NCBI GenBank assembly: GCA_034336665.1
Contig: JAPFBE010000002.1
Span: 76,077,405 to 76,141,404, forward strand
DNA: 64,000 nt
Direction of reading: 5' to 3'
Source of the DNA: Luscinia megarhynchos
Lineage: Eukaryota; Chordata; Aves; Passeriformes; Turdidae
The notes under the pieces were generated by a model. The model saw only the letters and a list, made by a program, of their open reading frames with translations. It was not told the origin of the DNA and searched no databases. Position numbers and translations under genes: made by a program. Shown one piece after another: positions 49,556 to 61,130 of this stretch; positions within the stretch are counted from its first letter, which is position 1; every line of letters begins with the position of its first letter.

Positions 49556-50335
49556 AAACAAAAGAAATCAAGAATGGGTTGTATTTGCATGGTCAGGTTT
49601 TGGTAGCAGGGGACGAGAGGGGTGTCTCCTCTGAGGAGCTGGTAGAAACTTCTCCCCATGTCCAACAGAGCCCATAGCAGCTGGCTCCAAAATGGACCTG
49701 CTGCTGGCCAAGGCTGAGCCCACCAGTGATGGCGACAGTGCTTCTGGGATAACGAATTTAAGAACAAGGGGGAAAAACCCTGCACCTGCAGACAGAGAGA
49801 GGAGTGATAATATGGGAGAAAAACAGCTCTGAGTACACGAGGGTCAGTGAAGAAGGCAGGGGAGGAGGTGCTTCAGGCACTGGAGCAAAGACTCCCCCGC
49901 AGCCTCTGGTGCAGACTGTGGTGAAGCAGCTGTGCTCCTGCAGCCCATGGAGGTTCATGATGAGGCAGAGATCCACCTGCAGCTTGTGGAGGATTCCAAG
50001 CAGGCAGATATGCCTGACAGAGGCTGTCACTCCATGGGAAACTAGCTCTGGAGCCAGCACCTGGCAGGAACTGTGGTCCCATTAAGAGAGGTCTGTCACT
50101 CTGCAGGGGCTTGGAGCAGATTTGCAGGGAGGGCTTGTGATCCCATGGGGGAACAGACCTGGAACAATCTGCTCCTGAAGGACAGCACTGTGAAAGAGAT
50201 GCACAAAGGAACAGCTCATGGAGAACTGCAGCCTGTGGGAAGGACTCACTGTGCAGAAGTTTGTGGATGACTGTAATGGGAAACTCAGGTTTAATTGTTG
50301 GCTGGGCAGTGTCCAGTAGGACACTGTAGGAAAGT
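49556..50335 (+). mobile_element. avian ERV LTR/leader copy with internal short repeats
   Basis: The sense strand is plus. The block starts near GGGTTGTATTTGCATGG and TTTTGGTAGCAGGGG. It contains a TATA-like GAATTTAAGAACAAGGG near 49753, then a GGAGTGATAATATGGGAGA segment. Next come several imperfect repeats of the 'GGAGCAG...CTGCAGCCCATGG'-type unit (49900-50260), ending in ACTGCAGCCTGTGGGAAGG. This order and the repeated units match a common bird ERV LTR/leader family. The frames of 65-100 codons on both strands are by-products of the GC-rich repeats. The same family lies inverted at 46765-47640. Confidence 0.65.
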
Positions 50336-51572
50336 CAGGTATGCTAATTCATGTCACTTATTTAACAACAGAGAAGCATGTATTGAGGTCCCTTTCCATT
50401 TTCCTTTTTATTTCCTTTTTATTGTGATTCCTGACAGTGCTGACATACCCCATTTCATTTCATCGTGTGAGTCTGAATGCTGCTGTATCCAGCATTTATT
50501 CTATTGTCTGCATCTCTGTTCTCCTGGAAGAGGGGTGAAAGGAATACAATTTATTTAACTTAGGTGTCTTATGAAGAGAAAGTGTCCTAAATTAGCTGCC
50601 AAAATGTATCTGCCTGTTCAATGGAGAGAACCAACTTCCAAAGGCCCTCAGCTAGGATACAGATCTATTATAGTCAGGTAGAGCCCTATTGTGGTTCCTT
50701 TAGGCACGGGTTAGGAGCTACAAGTTGGCAATTATTTCCTTTGCTAGACTTGTAATGGGCATTTAAGTTGACTTGTAATGGGCATTTAAGTTGCTGATTC
50801 CAAACTGTTTCACTGATAGACTAAGCTGACCTTGGAGAAGGTAAAATTTTACCTCTGGGTTCACTACAGTTCTGAATCGATTCACAAACTTATAATTCTT
50901 TGAACTGAACTTCTCATGAACTGTGAGGCTCCATTTCTTTTTGAATTTAAATACTTTGAGAACATGCCTTATGCCTGAAATTCTTCTACCTGCTGGGATC
51001 ATATGGAAAGAATGATTCTTTCTTACCCACTATGCCATTGTGATTCCTGGAATAACTGCCTCCCAAAAGTAAATACAGGTTTTTTTGCCTAAAAGGCCTA
51101 GCTAGTGCACTCCAAGAGAAAACTTGCAATGCACACACAGTGTAGAACTGACGTGGAAACCAGGCCTGGAAGAGATTTGAGAACAAAATTATTTGACACT
51201 GTGACAGTATTTTGATACTCAATATTTTCCTTGTAAAGCTAGTCCTTCACAGATAATATAGTATTTCATCATAAAAGAACAACATGAATAGAAAAGCTCT
51301 TCAGGATCCTTTAAAACTGAATGTGTTACTTAAATCACAGTATGATCAAAAGCATGCAGTGGGAAGCTGGCCACTGTGACAGAATAGCAACTTCCTGGTG
51401 TAGAAACAAGAGCAGTGCAGCCACACTTGTCATCTGTCATAGTGAGAATGTTTGACTGATGCTGAAAATCAAAGCAAGAATTATCTATGAACCACAACAC
51501 AAAAGCACTGCACAGTAAATCTCTCACCTAGCAATTAGACAGCAAGTGAGCAAGTCATGCATAACAGGAATG
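50336..51572. other. unassigned non-coding sequence with a 23-base tandem duplication
   Basis: No gene supported. The unit GACTTGTAATGGGCATTT plus AAGTT occurs twice without a gap at 50748-50793 (exact copies). Confidence 0.5.
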
Positions 51573-51668
51573 CCTCTACATGCCACTTCAGAGTAACATT
51601 TTAAGTAGAAGAATCCCTGGAGAAGTGAAGAAAGATAATCAATGTGGTTATTAATGACACTAATTTCA
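51573..51668 (+). repeat. direct repeat, copy 2
   Basis: Second copy of the roughly 96-base unit at 48095-48190. It differs mainly by single-base changes and one inserted C. It ends near GGTTATTAATGACACTAAT. Confidence 0.9.
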
Positions 51669-54160
51669 CACAAACATCTGGGAAATTAAGCATACTCTTT
51701 AGGAGTTGTTTCTTGCAGTAACTTGTAAAGGAACTAATAAGTTACAATCCAAACTTCAGGTCAATATTTTGGGTGGTGTGGTAGCAGTGATATTTATTTC
51801 AGCCTGGGAACTTTTCCGAAATTAAATACTAATATAAAAACATCTTTAAAAATATTTTTCAAATACTTTTCTTTTTGTTGTTTTCTTTCATACAGCTTTA
51901 CCTTTGTAGCTAAATACTTGAGTTCTCTTGATTCTGAATATCCCAGATTTAAATTTTTTTTAAAAAAATTAAAAACTTACGGGGGAAAGAGGCACTTAAG
52001 TGACAAAGTCAGCATGTTGCATTTCATACGACACATACTGAAGTAAGAGGATAAGGTTTTGTCAAGTCTTGGGAAAACTGCATTCTGAATGTTTGTGCAG
52101 AGGCTCATAGAATACTTCCCTTTAGGTTTAAAGTGACTTGAGTGAGCACTGGTTAGGCATTGATTAGGATCTAGCTTTTTATACTAATGAAGCACAGTTC
52201 AAATCTGCACCTAAAATTTGCATATCTTATAGCAAAATCTCCTTACCCTCACTGACTCATTTTCACCCAACAACAGCACCACACTGCCAACAACATCCTT
52301 GGAGAAAAGGCAGTTTAACTCATGTATTAGGACTGAATAATATTCATTAAAGTGCAATCCTTATAACTCATAATAAGTGCCCACATAATAAGTGCCCAGA
52401 GTTTTCTCCCACTTGGTTCAGTAGGTGTTCCATAAAATATTGTTTTATTTTATTTTTAGCTTCTTTTGAGTGGAAAATGAATATGTTCTATGCCACTGCA
52501 TTCTGTTTTGACCTGAAGAAAGTAATATCTAATATATTCATAAGCTTAAATTCCATTGAGAGCTATTCATGTCCAAATGTTTAGTTGATAGTGTTCACTT
52601 TTTAATAATTCAAATAAGCAACAAGAAAGTGGTTGGCAAGCAGTGATTAAGAAAATCTGTTGTTCATAATAATTTCTGTCTAACTAGTTAACATAGTAAT
52701 TATTTCTTGATTGGAAAGCTTTTTGAAGAATACCTGGAAGCTAAAGCTTGAATTTGGGCCCAAACATTAAAACAAAAATCTAATTATCTGCTACATAACT
52801 GCATGGCAATAGATCTGAAAAACTTCACCAAATTTTTCATATGTTAACTGTGATTGCTGATGTTTACTAATCAGTTTTCTGCCTGTAGCATCACCTTTAC
52901 CTATGAAGTGAATGGTATTGAGAAGACATGAATCAGCTTGGAAGGGGTTTTAAGTCAAATCTTTCAGAAACAATGCACTTCCATGAACTTAAGAATGATG
53001 AGGTAGAGACACTCCCCAAACCATTCCATTCAGAACTGGTGTTTATCCTGCCAGTCACCTGTAGGTAAAGCCCACCCAGGGACCTTTTCCTTTTCATGGC
53101 TGAGAACTGCAGTCAGTGATTTCTGTTTCACCCATGCACCTCTTATCTAGAATGGCAAAGAGCAAAGCTTCAGGTAGCTTTGGCATGTGATGTGTTTGGC
53201 CTTAGGGCCTGGATCAGCTTACAAGCTCTGCTGTCTTTCTTGCAACGGCACTGAAACAATAATAATTTTATGTTTTTCTTCCAATAGTCTGAGCTTGTTC
53301 CTGGTTTCCTGTGCCCACACATATGCATGGGTGTAGAAAACCTAAAATGCTTTATAGCCTAAGAAGAATTACATGGCTGTTGACATAGGAGAAACACATA
53401 TCTTTGCAAAATTGAGCTGGATTGCTAGTTTTGCAATACTTTCCTTTGCTCTCAGTCTTCTGGTCCTCTATTGTGGTTTGATTTCAAGAAATTTCTTGCT
53501 GTTGTTGTGTTTACTCTTTGCCTATTTTCTAATTTGAATCATAAGACTCAGTTTTTCTTTACATTAAATTTGTCATGGCTTTGCTACATATAACAAAGGA
53601 GGGAATTCAGCCACCAGTTCATCATTTTTTGTAGTGGCTGTGATAGCAATCTCTCATTACAGAAATAGGTCCACTATCCCTTACTCCACCTCTTTTCCAA
53701 CACAAATTAGTTTTTCCTACTCAATCTTGATTGGAAAAATTAACTAATGTTTCCTTCACTTTGCTCATAGCCAGATACATCCACAATATATCTATAAATT
53801 GTCATTATCTGTTATTATACATAGGCATTCATGTTCTGAGGCTAAATTTGGCTTTAATGCTATACAATATCTAAACAACAGTAGCATAAAACCTACAGCA
53901 ATAGATACCAATTAAACCACAATGCCTTTAGGAAAATTTTTTTCTGTTCTCTTATTTATTGACAGATTTTTTTTAATTACAACACAATGAAACGATGGTA
54001 AGTACATAAGATGCAATAGTATAAAAAGCCATTTTAACCCTTCCCTTGGTTAAGACACTTACAGCAGACAAGAACTGCCCCACCCCAATTCCCCCCTTCT
54101 CAAATGAAAACATAAAATAAATATAAATTAATAAATATAAAACAAATCACTGCACAGCCC
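51669..54160. other. unassigned AT-rich non-coding sequence
   Basis: No gene or young repeat. A 15-base unit (CATAATAAGTGCCCA) is exactly duplicated at 52369-52398. A segment near 52928-52970 (AATCAGCTTGGAAGGGG) is faintly CR1-like but too short to call. A good splice-donor-like string (GATGGTAAGTA) occurs near 53995, without any supporting exon. Confidence 0.45.
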
Positions 54161-54253
54161 TTAACTCTTTGATTGCCATGGCAAGAACCATAATGATGAT
54201 TCCAGCGTGTGACGTTCGGTGGTTAAAGGTTGCCGCAGCAGTCAAAGGGTTAT
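54161..54253. mobile_element. short TTAA-flanked inverted-repeat element (piggyBac-type MITE candidate)
   Basis: The element is bounded by TTAA on the left (54161-54164) and TTAT on the right (54250-54253), as expected for a degraded TTAA target duplication. Its ends form an inverted repeat. The left arm is CTCTTTGATTGCCATGGCAA, and the right arm read in reverse complement is CCCTTTGACTGCTGCGGCAA (15 of 20 match). TTAA target sites with CCYTTTG-like termini are typical of piggyBac-superfamily transposons. Inside are four CpGs within about 35 bases (54206-54236), unusual for this CpG-poor DNA. There is also an RFX X-box-like palindrome ATTGCCATGGCAAG (54172-54185) and a CRE-like TGACGTTC (54210-54217). 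The regulatory role is inferred. Confidence 0.5.
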
Positions 54254-54660
54254 AGCATTGTAAACATAAGTACTTTGTTGAAAATGTTCAGTCATGTTAA
54301 TGGTCTACAGCAATGAGATTATTATCATGACCCCTTGACCTTTAATGACACAACAGTATTAGCTTGGTGAGCTGTTACATAGATTAATTAACCCATTTAG
54401 TTTAACAATGCACTATGAGGTCTTGATTTACTAACAAAAGACTACTTGTGTATAATAAAACACTGTTCAATGCATTGATCAATAAAATCAATGAAAAAAT
54501 CAGTCTAAGCACCACAAAATTTTGCCTGATTATATCTGACAGTCATAATACACTTTAGCACCATTTAGTCAGCCTTGCATTTGCACACAAACAAGCTTTG
54601 TGTTTGTCAGTAGAAGCTACCTGAAGGAATAACATATGTCAGTTATAAAAAGGTTACCGT
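54254..54660. promoter_or_regulatory. candidate conserved non-coding (enhancer-like) block
   Basis: The block is unique, repeat-free and motif-dense. It has homeodomain sites (GATTAATTAACC near 54384), nuclear-receptor half-site-like GACCTTTAATGAC (54340-54352), and a balanced composition without low-complexity decay. From memory it has the texture of a deeply conserved vertebrate element. I cannot align it here, so conservation is inferred only. Confidence 0.3.
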
Positions 54661-54679
54661 ATAGAATGCTGTGTGAGCC

Positions 54680-54711
54680 AATAAAATAAAATAAAATAAC
54701 AATAATAAAAT
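54680..54711. repeat. (AAAAT)n microsatellite
   Basis: Units of ATAAA run from 54680 and then change to AATAATAAAA. Confidence 0.9.
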
Positions 54712-57700
54712 GAAATTCAGTTGCAGAAAGCAAATAAATGCTCCAGTTATTTTGATACTAACACACATCCTAATAAGCAGAACATGGGCATGAAATGAAT
54801 ATGGAGCTATGCAGAGAAAAGGGAATAAAAATGAGAAATTTGTTTCACACTAGAGAAATCATCACATCCATATTCTGACTTATTTGTCAGGCTTTGAAAA
54901 TTAAATGAACAACTGTTGGGTGGTTGAAGACAAAGAGCTTGAAGATTTGATGTTTAACAATATGTGAGTTTTAGGTTCATATTATGCATGAAAACCCCTT
55001 TCAGAGATATCCTATCAACTGCATAAACACCCTTGTCTCTGCATGAAAGGCTGATTTCCTCTTTCTCAGACATGAAGGAGAAATAAGCAAACCACTGGTG
55101 GGAGGAACCACAACTGTAGTAGCTTCTAGCTAACGTATTGGAGCCAGAACAATTTCTGTTGGAATTACAGGGACAAAGGAATGTCAACAAGAATGGAATC
55201 AGCTGCTAAAACAGCACTCAACAAAAAGAGCTATGGAAGAAATTAAGTTCTGATAGATACATGAATACAGCACTTGGAGAGAACGCAAGGTGCATGTTAT
55301 TCATGAAGAGAAACAAGGATGTGTATGAAGCCTGGACAACAATGTACCCTTCTTGTATATATCCATATCAAACTCTAGTTGACTACAGACTGACAAAACT
55401 AGCTGCACATGCTCTAACTGCTAACAATACTACCACAGGACTGGCAAGGAGAAGACATTGCATCCCTCAAACAATTTCTGATCATATAGGAACACCTATA
55501 ACATAAAACAAATCTCAGAGGTTAAACACCTGCACCTTTCTCTTCAAGCTGTGTCTGAACTGGGCAATGAATCCAAGACTACAGTAGCAGATGACAGAGT
55601 GAGTTCTTTATATGTGATACCAAAAAATTAGGATCATTTGGAAAACAGTTCACAATAGCCAAGCATTCTGCCATGCAACAGTGCCAGCCTATTATGCTAC
55701 AGCAGTAAGGTAATGGTAATTGATGTATGTGTACGAACTGACTTGTGGTAGAGGAAGGAGTCCAGCCATAAAATTCTTGTCTGAATATCCATGACACAGA
55801 TTATAGGCATCGGAATGCAAAGGAGAAAGAGAACAGGTCAAAGATGAGAACTGGAACCACTGAAAATAGCACAGACTGTCATAAGCCATACATACAAATG
55901 GCATGTAATGGCTGGCACCAAAAACAGTAGGTCTCTGCCATTAGAGAAGTACTATTGTACATCTGACAAGTCAAACATTTCCGAGATGCAAATAAAGAAT
56001 CCATGATGATCAGTCCTAGCCGTACCATGCCTTTTTCATTAAAGAATTAAGGATGGCAATGTCAATGGATGGCAAAGGCTTCAATAATCTACTGTAAGTC
56101 AGAGCTCAGTGTTGAGTACTGGACAATGAAAAAGATTCAGTGAAAGATATACATCAAGTTCTTCAAATATTTGCAAGAGATTTGAGAAGGTACTACCTCT
56201 TCATTATAGACACAAAAAGCTGCAATTCCTAGTGAAAAACTGTAAAAAGTTGTACATGATTAAATGAGATAGACAACAAAATTGGTTTTGCTTATTTGTA
56301 TAATGAACAGATCATTTCCTACTTGCCTGCCAAGAGAATATAAAATTAAATATTCCCTTAATTAGTCAGGAAACATGTCAAGGTGCAGTCAGAAAAGGGG
56401 ATAGAGGGGAATCAGAAGTTTGACTGTATTTATCAATTTATATATAGAAATAGAAATAGATGATGCATCAAATGGCCATAAAAATATTTCTGTCATATCA
56501 AACATTTCAGAACTACCATGGAAATAAAGATACATGGCTGGAATATAGACTAGTAGAGATTAAAGACTTCCTTGTCCTATAGTAATTTAATCAGTTGAAT
56601 TCTTCAAATCATTTTGGATCTAATTTCTGAGAACAAACAAAAGGACATTTCACTGTGACCAGGTTTTGAACAGAGATTCAGGTTGATATTATTTTGACTA
56701 AATCTATCTCAAAAGATTTTGGTTGCACCAGATAAATAATTGCTATATATTATTATATATATTTGCAGTCATGTTTAGAGCAACACTACTGAGAAGCTTT
56801 TTGACTGACTGCTATCTGGTAGGTTATGACTCCAAATACAGAATTCAGTGGACTTTCTACAGCCTAACAGATATCTTTGTTGTTGGAGGACAATAATACT
56901 ATCCAAGCTATCACCAAGTTCTTGGTAATGTCTCTTCTCTTTTACTGTTGAATAAGTGAAATTTTAGTAGTGTTAGTGATCCTTGTCTCTATCTCTTTTT
57001 GACAAAATGGTGTTATACTTGCTCTTGTAAGTCAAAATGTTTTCATTCCTTTTCCTAATGCTTTACCTATTTCATTACATAGAGTAAGAGTTGGGAATAG
57101 TATTTTCATCATCACACATTCCTTCGATTCTGGATTCCTCTTCAAGGTTAAAATTTCATTGAGTATAACGATGTCAGTTATTTCTGTATGCTGTGAGTAT
57201 TGATAAAAGCTATTCTGAAAGGTCTTTTTGATTCTTTTCATCTGCCTGGTGATGCATGGCCAGAATTCATAGCACTTTATCATATGGGGTAAAACACAAC
57301 CATGTACATATAAGCTGCAGCTATGCCTTGCAGGTATGAATTTTAGTTGTCATGGTCATTTAAAACAGTGCTGTAGGTGGCTGATGATATCTTCCGAATG
57401 CATGTCATCACATGTATCATTTCCTAAGATACATAATTCTACTTATATCCAAGCAGAAAAACTGGCTGGAGCTGACTTCAACACCGTGTTCCCCTAGGAT
57501 ATGAAGGTGATCAGTATGTGAGCACAGGCAATTTTGTGGCAGTGGCCAAGCATAGCAAATAGACTATATTTTTCTCTGTTTAGAAACATTGTATGCCCAA
57601 ATATGAGGTTGTGCCTTTACCTGCAATATATTAGCTGCAAATCAGTACTTTTTTATATCTATTTAATATTTTAATCTAATTTTTAAAACTAACAAAAAGT

Positions 57701-60000
57701 ATTAGAAACTATCATTTTGGAAAAGGATGGAAAAAGTGATACCAGGGAAAAACTTATTTTCTCTTCTTTAAGGTTGCAAAATGAAAGTAAGGGAACCAAA
57801 CTTTTATACCTTGTAAATACAGATTACCTGCTGACATGTGGTACTATTGGTTTCAACAAGGCAGATGAATTTATGAACAGCCATGTAAGCCATGAATGTG
57901 TATGTAAACTGGGTGTTAAATACCAACACATCAGGATGGAAATATGAATTAGAAACATTATTTTATAACTCAGTACACAGCCCTGCAAGTGGTGAACCCA
58001 TATGGACATCCACTGATTGGCAAAGTTACACTGTTCTGTTGCCTGTATGTAAGTAACACAATACTTCACTAAAAACTCTTATTCCACAGGATGGAGACTA
58101 AATATTCAATATATCTTACTGCAAGAGCAAAACAAAATAATTAAAAAAAAAGATCATGAAAGGTTATGAATTAAGATATGCCGCTCAAAGAAGATTAAGG
58201 CTGTAGTTATAAAAAGGACATGATTGAATTTCAAATTGTAGAAATTACCATTAGCTAAACAGAAAACCTTGTTTCATGTGGTAGCTACAATAACAATAAT
58301 AATCTGTGGACAATGGTATTCTACAGAAGTGGAAGAAAGTAAACTGTGTGACTGGAGAGCTTCATGCCATCATAAGTGGCTGGCATGTGTAATGATTATT
58401 GTTTATGAAGTTTTACTGTGACAGCAAGTAGCACTGTGCTGCATACACGCATACACATCCAAGAATAGAAAACTGTCTTTAGCATGCTAGTTCACATCAG
58501 CCTTTCTTCATTTATATCTACAATTTATTTAATCTATACTGTTAGTAGACCAGAGCAATACTTAAGGATATCCCCACAAAGTAAACATACTTTATGGACA
58601 CACTCAGAATATCCTCTTTCAAAGACAAGATGAGCAGCTGCAATCCCAAATGTTAAATAACTGACCGTAATTTGTAGATGATATGCTAAATCTTATGTAT
58701 ACTGGGAATGATGGATTATAATTCATGTGTTTAATGCTGTCTACATCCTTCCTTGAAATACATTTTGATTTTAGGAACAGATGCTTGATGTGCTCACACA
58801 CTGATGATCCCTCAAAATATGATCTTCTGATTATTATTGGGCATTCCTACTTACATACATACATATATCAAATCATTCCACATCATACAAAATCTATGCT
58901 GCCTTACATTAGAGGCTACCTTACATCAAGCCTCAAATGGAGCCAGTTTGCAACAAGTGATGGTATGCTTTTGATGTTTACCAGATATTTTCAGCATTGA
59001 TGGCACTGATGACAATGTCTTTCTCCATCAGCCTCTGACATCTCAGATGGCAAATCACAAGAATGGGTTAGACAGACTTGACTCACACATTACATACTTT
59101 TCATGAGACTAGTGGCAGACAATTCATTGAATTACATGCATATATCAGAGATTAATTTTATGAGCACATGGTTCATTTACACCCAATTTTGTAACTGACA
59201 TATGTTTAAATGGTCTTATCTCATGAGAACCACACTGTCTGTCTGCAGTCTATGTAGTAGGAGCTAAAGAAGTATGCCTAACATTACAGTGCTGGGTATC
59301 ACAACTATACCATTGTATTGAATAACAGGTTATCTGTTCCTCAGCTTCCAGACAGTAATATTTGATTTACAGCATTTATTTCCTTGGCTGATAGTAATGA
59401 TTTCCTTCATAGCTCATAGACTGCAGTCATCTCTTTATACTTCTGGAAAAAGAGGTGCCCAGAGACGGTTTTGACAACAACAAAAGGCAAACCAGGAGCT
59501 ACTGTTCTGTAATGGCAGCTTCACATCTCCCACTGCCATGGTGCATGGCTTCCTTCACCTCTACAACAGCTGATAAAACTTAGGCCATGTTTTAAGGAGA
59601 TATGGGAGCCAGGACAGAGCAAGCCCCTGCAGTCATTTCCTTGCTCCTCCACCCAGTCATCTCATGCTCTTCCCAAAGAAGGCTGCTAATGGTATGGTAG
59701 CTCACGTTTCTACTTCCTTAAAAATCCAGTGCCTGGAACATTCACTGTTCAGTTTACTATGTGTGTGTTTTATGTGTTTTAAGATTTGTCCTAACAATGG
59801 TCCAAAAGGAAAAAAAAAACAAAACAAAAAAAGAAAGGGAAAAAAATAGGAATGCAATGCTTTCATCATTGCTAATAGGCAGACCAACTTCCTAGGCTAT
59901 GCACTTTTTTCTAACCAACAACCAAGAATAAGATTATATATAATTTGGTACCAAAAGCTACATTTAACTGACATTTAGATTGCAAAGTAAGACCACCCCC
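54712..60000. other. unassigned AT-rich non-coding sequence, possibly containing old decayed element(s)
   Basis: No intact gene. Several medium frames occur (78, 81, 72, 83, 76, 81 and 91 codons between 54954 and 59000), denser than in other AT-rich blocks of this window. None shows a clear domain. One, at 55261-55506, is listed separately. An A-rich tract (AAAAACAAAACAAAAAAAG-like) lies at about 59808-59845. Confidence 0.4.
55261..55506 (+). other. 81-codon open frame of unknown nature, possible transposon remnant
   Basis: The frame starts at an ATG and ends in TAA. Around residues 21-45 it reads DVYEAWTTMYPSCIYPYQT, followed by LVDYRLTKLA. This W-x(4)-P-x(6)-Q-x-L-x-D-x-R arrangement reminds me of a linker found in some non-LTR retrotransposon polyproteins of vertebrates and invertebrates. 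The resemblance is weak and from memory. No flanking frame could be joined to it and no catalytic motif was found. It may be chance. Confidence 0.2.
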
Positions 60001-60529
60001 AAAAAGTTGAAAATTCAAAAATTAAGCCTTACACTCTGTTCTTAACCCACAGTGCTAATGGCACAGGACTCTTGATCAAGCAACTGGGGATGTGAAGTAT
60101 GCTTCTAAGAAAAAGTGTAAGTCTGCCCCTTATGTTTGGATGTATTAGCTTATGTTATTTTAATTCACAAAATTAGCCTTTAAAAAATCTTTTTCTTTAC
60201 TAATCCCCTCCCTTTTCCCAGTTTGAAAGAAGAAAAAGAACAAAAGTTCATAGGAATATATAAAATATGTATTACATTTATTCAGGAGACTTGAAAGGGC
60301 TCCCTTGGAGCCATTTGAGTCTCTCCTTCCCAGCCTATCCCGTAAATATACAGTTACTATTTTTTTTTAAAATAAAAATTAATTTTGTCTACAGTCAGTA
60401 ACCTTTTCATAGGTTTAGATATTGAAAGGCCAAAGAAAACACTGCCATAATCTACTCTGGCCTTCTGCATCATACAGACCGTAGTACTCTGAAGATACCT
60501 GACCTTGTGTAGTCAGCTTGATAGAATGT
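60001..60529. other. unassigned AT-rich non-coding sequence
   Basis: I see no gene and no recognised repeat apart from A- and T-runs around 60360-60375. Confidence 0.5.
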
Positions 60530-61130
60530 AGCTGATTAATATAACACATATTTAGTTTCGTATTGTTCCAAAGTACAGATCATGACAATAGCAATATGCA
60601 AATGTTTATTAAAAAAGTTGCGGCACATGAGCAGGAATCCAGATTGCAGAACTGAAAATATTTTCAATTTGCTTTTTTGTAATTCTGATAGTCATAGGCC
60701 CTTGTAGAGAAACAACTATTAAAAATTATAAAATTGTCCCAGAACTTTTACTAGTTTAAGTTCAAAATTAGATCAGGCAACACCATTAATTTACTCTGAA
60801 ATTCTATAATTTGAAACTAGCCAGTATGTATTTGGAAATTACAGTGAACATAAATGCTCCTACATCTTTTACTTAAAGCAAACCTTTATGACTGCGTTAC
60901 AACCTACTGAAAATGTGAGTATGTAACAGAAATGTTGACACAATCTTGCTTTGCATGACATAAACATGCCAATATAATTTTTTCTCCCTCTCTCTGTATA
61001 TAGCATATATGCACTTTTAAGTAAAAGAAAATAGATTCAACAATCAACTTATCATGTATTCATGTAACTACGATGTACCATATACCAAGCACTAGAATTA
61101 TCACACTTACCTTCCTGCATAATTACAGTT
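60530..61130. promoter_or_regulatory. candidate conserved non-coding block with POU-FOX motif pair
   Basis: A perfect octamer ATGCAAAT (60596-60603) overlaps by one base a forkhead-type TGTTTATT (60603-60610). The rest of the block is repeat-free and rich in short homeodomain- and SOX-like words. Sites of this kind also occur by chance in AT-rich DNA, so the regulatory reading is tentative. Confidence 0.25.

Noticed and set aside
49758..50324. Several frames of 65-100 codons on both strands
   Set aside because: Produced by the short GC-rich repeats inside the ERV LTR/leader copy.
52920..53095. Faint resemblance to a CR1 3' end (AATCAGCTTGGAAGGGG)
   Set aside because: Too short and too diverged; no CR1 3' UTR order can be followed.
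53985..54010. Strong splice-donor-like GATGGTAAGTA after a short ATG frame
   Set aside because: The possible exon upstream has no acceptor or coding character, and single donor-like strings are common.
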